DNA of 9,493 bases from JARRQB01 sp965368585. Lineage in GTDB: Bacteria; Pseudomonadota; Gammaproteobacteria; Chromatiales; Chromatiaceae. Under the pieces are notes generated by a model. The model made no database searches, had not been told where the DNA came from, and worked only from the letters and a program-made list of their open reading frames with translations. The position numbers were made by a program, and so were the translations under genes. Below, piece after piece: positions 6,609 to 9,493 of the stretch (position 1 is the stretch's first letter; every line of letters starts with the position of its first letter). The stretch lies in the NCBI GenBank assembly GCA_965368585.1, contig CBDUNM010000180.1, positions 1 to 9,493 on the forward strand, in the 5' to 3' direction.

Positions 6609-7362
6609 TAACCAGTAACCGTTGGTTGAGATAGTCGCGACAGAGGTACCGGAACTCCTCCGCCGATTTACTGTGCGCGCGATACTCGAAAACCGTGCGC
6701 CCGGCGCCCGCGCTTTCCGCGATAACGGCCGCTTCCCGAACGGCGGTCGCCAGCAGGTACGACGGGAAATGCTGCAGCAGCTTCTCCTGCACTTCGCGCG
6801 CCAGGCGGCGGCGCGTCAAGTAACGGCTCATGAACAGGTAAGTATGGAGCGGCGCGACGCGGTACGATACGAAGCGCTTGAAGGTAATCATCAGCCTGGC
6901 CAGCCCGGTCAGCGGGAGATAGTCACCGGCGACCGGCACCAGCACGTCGTCCACCCCCAGCACCGCGTTGGCGACCAGCAGCCCTGACGACGGCGGACAA
7001 TCGAAGATCAGATAGTCGATATCCTCACGCACCGCGTCGATGGCCTCACCCAGATAGCGGGCGCGCTCCGTCCCTCCCGACAGTTCCTCGACCTCCGACA
7101 ACCGCTCTCCGGCGGGAATCAGCTGCAGAAGTTCGCGCGTATCGACGGCGTGTTCGAACATCGGGCTGGCGTTGAGAAAGACCTCGTCCATGCCGCGACG
7201 CGGCGCGCGAAAAATGCCCAGACAGGGTGAAAGATGGCCTTGCGGGTCCAGATCCGCCAAGGCCACGCGATGCCCTTCCAGGGCCAGGGCATGCCCGAAG
7301 TTGACCGTTGTCGTGGTCTTTCCGACGCCGCCTTTCTGGCCGATGACTGCAATGGTGCGCAT
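6595..7362 (-). CDS. parA: ParA-family ATPase, chemosensory array partitioning (ParC-like)
   Basis: This 255-residue ParA/MinD-type ATPase has the deviant Walker A motif GQKGGVGKTT (residues 8-17, Lys10 and Lys15), the DLDPQG motif (residues 37-42) and the Walker B-like YLIFDCPPSSGLL near residue 116. ParA homologues inside chemotaxis clusters (ParC in Vibrio, PpfA in Rhodobacter) position chemoreceptor arrays at poles or distribute cytoplasmic clusters between daughter cells. No parB or parS-like partner is visible, and the neighbours are cheW and a STAS gene, so an array role is more likely than chromosome or plasmid segregation. The start at 7362 places the P-loop at the N-terminus as expected; the ribosome site before it is weak. 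It lies 24 bases after cheW and overlaps the STAS gene. The frame is intact. Confidence 0.93.
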   Translation of the reverse strand: MRTIAVIGQKGGVGKTTTTVNFGHALALEGHRVALADLDPQGHLSPCLGIFRAPRRGMDEVFLNASPMFEHAVDTRELLQLIPAGERLSEVEELSGGTERARYLGEAIDAVREDIDYLIFDCPPSSGLLVANAVLGVDDVLVPVAGDYLPLTGLARLMITFKRFVSYRVAPLHTYLFMSRYLTRRRLAREVQEKLLQHFPSYLLATAVREAAVIAESAGAGRTVFEYRAHSKSAEEFRYLCRDYLNQRLLVNEQQ

Positions 7363-7386
7363 GTGTGAGGTTCGCTCGCCCGGCGG

Positions 7387-7899
7387 TTATTGTGGATCGA
7401 TGAGGTGCAGTTCGCGCATGTCGAACAACTGATCGATGTCGAGCAGGATGACCATGCCATCGGCGACGGTCACCATGCCATTGAGATAGGATGAACCGAT
7501 GCAGCCGCCCAGGCGCGGTGCCGGCTTGATGTCCGGGCCGGCAATGTCCATTACGTCGGACACGGCATCGACCACCGCCCCGATGACCCGTACGCCGCCT
7601 TGGGCATCGCGTACGCTCATCACGATCACCACGGTGGTGGCGGAGTATTCTGGGTCCGGCAGGCCGAAACGCACCCGCAGATCGATGACCGGTACGATGG
7701 TGCCGCGCAGGTCCAGCACGCCTTTTACGTACGCCGGCGCATCGGGTAGGGACCTAGCGGTCTCCCATCCCCTGATTTCCCGCACGCGCAGAATATCCAC
7801 GCCGTATACCTCGCCGCCGAGGTAGAAACTAAGGAACTGGCGGCCGGCCTCGGCGGCCGCGCCGGGGTCCGGATCGGTCGAACCCGGTTGCATAGTCAT
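7387..7899 (-). CDS. cheW: Chemotaxis coupling protein CheW
   Basis: This 170-residue cytoplasmic adaptor would link chemoreceptor hairpin tips to the kinase CheA. After a ~20-residue flexible start the single CheW domain is complete. It contains FLSFYLGGEVYGVDILRVRE, then the conserved LPDAPAYVKGVLDLRGTIVP and VIDLRVRFGL, and later VDAVSDVMDI, YLNGMV and MVILLDIDQL. An AAGGTGG-like site about twelve bases upstream supports ATG 7899; ATG 7893 is an alternative two codons on. It lies 21 bases after the CZB remnant and just before parA, so all are probably in one operon. The frame is intact and lacks a CheA-like extension. With no cheA in the window its partner must be encoded elsewhere, or it is a leftover. 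Confidence 0.96.
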   Translation of the reverse strand: MTMQPGSTDPDPGAAAEAGRQFLSFYLGGEVYGVDILRVREIRGWETARSLPDAPAYVKGVLDLRGTIVPVIDLRVRFGLPDPEYSATTVVIVMSVRDAQGGVRVIGAVVDAVSDVMDIAGPDIKPAPRLGGCIGSSYLNGMVTVADGMVILLDIDQLFDMRELHLIDPQ

Positions 7900-7920
7900 T
7901 ACTGCGCTTCCACCTTCGGA

Positions 7921-8212
7921 TCAGGACGCGACTTTCAGCTCGACTGCCATGAGCGTGTGAACGATGCTGTCCGACAATGATTCGATGTCGCCACACTCCC
8001 GCTCGGCCCGTGCGGCATTACCGCTGTTCGTGAGATTAACGATCTCGCGGATGGGCCCGTGCAACTGTTCGTGCTCGCGTTCCATCTGCTGCATGTCGGC
8101 CATGTGCCCGCAATCCCGCATACTCGAGCGGTACAGTAATTTGCCGAGTACGCAATCACGGTGCGAAACCGCCTCCTCGCGGGTCAAGGATTGCGCCCCG
8201 TCGAGAATGGCA
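7921..8212 (-). pseudogene. CZB zinc-binding domain remnant, split from upstream chemoreceptor by a frameshift
   Basis: This frame reads RSAILDGAQSLTREEAVSHR, then DCVLGKLLY and EREHEQLH, ending in AVELKVAS. It matches the chemoreceptor zinc-binding (CZB) domain, whose ligands are His, Cys, His, His in HxxW...CxLGxW...HxxxH. The Cys and the last two His are here. The first His and its HxxW motif lie in the other frame, in the last residues (AAHRA, then TAG) of the upstream receptor ORF. Only 58 bases separate that TAG from the Cys codon. The family needs 21-28 residues there, so a small out-of-frame deletion has split one gene in two. A TTG at 8187 could restart translation, giving 88 residues, but without the first ligand. 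CZB domains bind zinc and in other bacteria sense zinc or hypochlorous acid. Confidence 0.82.
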
Positions 8213-9448
8213 CTACGCCCGATGCGCCGCGCGCGGCGAACGCGCGGCGTAGAAGTTCAGTTTGGCCGGCTGGCCGCCCGCGTCGATCGCCGCCGCATCG
8301 TGCTGTTCGATCTGATCCAGCAGGGCGTCCGGATTGTGCGGCGTTTCGAAAAACGCCATCATGCGCTCCATCTCCTGTGCCTTGTCGTACAGCGACGACG
8401 AAGCCGCCGACGTCTGCTCGGCCAACGCCGCGTTCTGTTGGGTGACCTCGTCCATCGACGTAATGGCCTGATTCACCTGATCGATCCCTGCCGCCTGCTC
8501 GGCGCTGGCGGCGGCGATCTCCGCGATGATGTCGCCAACCTTCTTGACCCCGGTGACGATCTCGCCCAACGTCTCGCCCGATTGGTTCACCAGTTCCGAA
8601 CCCGCCTGCACCTTGCCGGCCGAGTCCTGGATCAGTTCCTTTATTTCCTTGGCGGCGGTTGCGCTGCGCCCGGCCAGGTTGCGGACCTCCGTGGCGACCA
8701 CGGCGAAGCCGCGTCCCTGTTCTCCGGCCCGGGCGGCCTCGACCGAGGCGTTCAGCGCCAGCAGGTTGGTCTGGAAGGCGATTGCGTCGATCACGCCGAT
8801 GATCTCGGCGATCTTGCTCGAGGCGGTGTTGATCTGGCCCATGGCGTCGATGGCGTTGTGCACCACTTCGCCGCCCCGCTCCGCCAGCTGCCGCGCGCTG
8901 GCCGCCACCTGATTGGCCTGCTGGGCGTTGTCGGCGTTGTCGCGCACAGTCGACGTCAATTCTTCCATCGAGCTGGCGGTCTCCTGCAGGCTGGAGGCCT
9001 GCTGCTCATCTTCTACAAGGTAAATTTTGCCACCGGCGCTATGATCATACTGGCCCATGGTGCCTTCGACCTCAGGGTGGCCGGCGTGACCAATGAGGAC
9101 ACACTCACGGCCCTCGGTACTAAAACTGGCCACTTCCATATGTACCTTGGTCACCAGCGGGCAGGTTGCGTCAAACACCTGCAAATGGCGCCTCTGCGCT
9201 TCACTACGTACAGCCTGGGAAACGCCGTGCGCGCTGAAAATAACAATGCAATCGTCGGGCACTTCCTCCAGTTCATCGACAAACACTGCCCCGCGCGACC
9301 GCAGGTCATCGACAACAAACTTGTTGTGTACCACCTCGTGGCGAACGTAGATCGGGGCACCAAACACTTCCAGCGCACGATTAACAATATCGATGGCCCG
9401 GTCGACGCCAGCGCAAAAACCCCGGGGGTTGGCCAGTTGGATCTCCAT
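8213..9448 (-). CDS. Hybrid ORF: IspH N-terminal domain fused in frame to chemoreceptor signalling domain
   Basis: This 411-codon frame joins two unrelated proteins. Residues 1 to ~147 are IspH (HMBPP reductase, last step of the MEP isoprenoid pathway), beginning MEIQLANPRGFCAGVDRAI. They hold iron-sulphur ligands Cys12 and Cys96 and active-site His41, His74, His124 and Glu126, but the third ligand (Cys197 in E. coli) and everything after it are gone. From about residue 148, after IYLVEDE, the sequence is a chemoreceptor cytoplasmic hairpin. It has the methylation-helix segment SSLQETASSMEELTSTV, the tip NLLALNASVEAARAG and GRGFAVVATEVRNLAGRS (residues 228-262), and the return helix to about 365, without TM, HAMP or sensor. 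It ends at a TAG inside what should be a CZB domain. The GGAG before the ATG and its overlap with the upstream stop match a normal ispH start. It may be a rearrangement pseudogene, an assembly chimera or a true hybrid. It cannot act as IspH. Confidence 0.9.
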   Translation of the reverse strand: MEIQLANPRGFCAGVDRAIDIVNRALEVFGAPIYVRHEVVHNKFVVDDLRSRGAVFVDELEEVPDDCIVIFSAHGVSQAVRSEAQRRHLQVFDATCPLVTKVHMEVASFSTEGRECVLIGHAGHPEVEGTMGQYDHSAGGKIYLVEDEQQASSLQETASSMEELTSTVRDNADNAQQANQVAASARQLAERGGEVVHNAIDAMGQINTASSKIAEIIGVIDAIAFQTNLLALNASVEAARAGEQGRGFAVVATEVRNLAGRSATAAKEIKELIQDSAGKVQAGSELVNQSGETLGEIVTGVKKVGDIIAEIAAASAEQAAGIDQVNQAITSMDEVTQQNAALAEQTSAASSSLYDKAQEMERMMAFFETPHNPDALLDQIEQHDAAAIDAGGQPAKLNFYAARSPRAAHRA

Positions 9449-9493
9449 CAGTGCAGCTCCGCCGGCTCGACCCGGTGTATCAGCACGTCAAAC
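9448..9493 (-). CDS. fkpB: Probable fkpB (FKBP-type peptidyl-prolyl isomerase), last 15 codons
   Basis: The minus strand enters the window in a frame reading FDVLIHRVEPAELH and stops at TGA 9450-9448. That TGA overlaps the ATG of the next ORF by one base (TGATG), so the two are translationally coupled. A C-terminus with FDV-I--V is what small FKBP isomerases show. The gene order lspA-fkpB-ispH is standard in many gammaproteobacteria, which makes fkpB the natural candidate. With only 15 codons visible the identification rests mainly on that order. Confidence 0.5.
   Translation of the reverse strand, partial: FDVLIHRVEPAELH

Noticed and set aside
6595..7362. ParA ATPase as a sign of a plasmid or a chromosome origin region
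   Set aside because: No ParB gene or parS-like repeats are visible, and the gene sits between cheW and a chemosensory STAS gene, which fits the array-positioning ParA type.
8213..9448. Calling the hybrid ORF a functional IspH
   Set aside because: The C-terminal half is absent, including the third cluster Cys and several substrate-binding residues, so HMBPP reduction is not possible from this protein alone.

Overview
The window reads as a GC-rich gammaproteobacterial chromosome segment, probably a Chromatiales-like or related lineage. This rests on the IspH N-terminus, the ManC/AlgA-type sugar nucleotidyltransferase and the make-up of the chemosensory cluster. It is an inference from protein style, not a database match. 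Every gene I can support lies on the minus strand, so transcription runs from high to low coordinates.

Layout in transcription order: the tail of a probable fkpB (9448-9493); an in-frame hybrid ORF joining the first ~148 residues of IspH to a chemoreceptor signalling hairpin (8213-9448); the out-of-frame remainder of that receptor's CZB zinc-binding domain (7921-8212); cheW (7387-7899); a ParA-type ATPase (6595-7362); a STAS protein (6243-6608); a ~190-bp gap without a convincing gene; cheR (5214-6056), cheD (4526-5209) and cheB (3445-4533) packed with overlaps or 4-bp spacing; a two-TM chemoreceptor without a sensor domain (2074-3294); the remains of an HsbR-like response regulator/SpoIIE phosphatase/anti-sigma kinase gene (1149-2066); an intact HsbA-like anti-anti-sigma factor (824-1126); and, after a hairpin and a candidate promoter, the 5' end of manC running off the left edge.

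The genes form one chemosensory cluster of the type with a ParA array-positioning protein, STAS proteins and a CheR/CheD/CheB adaptation set, plus a partner-switching module (HsbR/HsbA-like) that in Pseudomonas links to flagellar regulation. The core signalling pair, cheA and cheY, is absent from the window.

The most striking feature is damage. ispH is cut and joined in frame to a receptor. That receptor's CZB domain is split by a small out-of-frame deletion. The HsbR-like gene has lost most of its receiver domain and the middle of the protein. A stop codon interrupts the likely original 5' end of the second receptor, and cheA/cheY are missing where they would often be found. Either this lineage is losing chemotaxis (as in a symbiont or a non-motile descendant), or the contig carries assembly or sequencing errors. 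cheB, cheD, cheR, cheW, parA and hsbA all keep full frames and key residues, which argues against uniformly bad sequence. No RNA genes, CRISPR arrays or insertion sequences were seen, and no gene-free stretch exceeds 300 bases.
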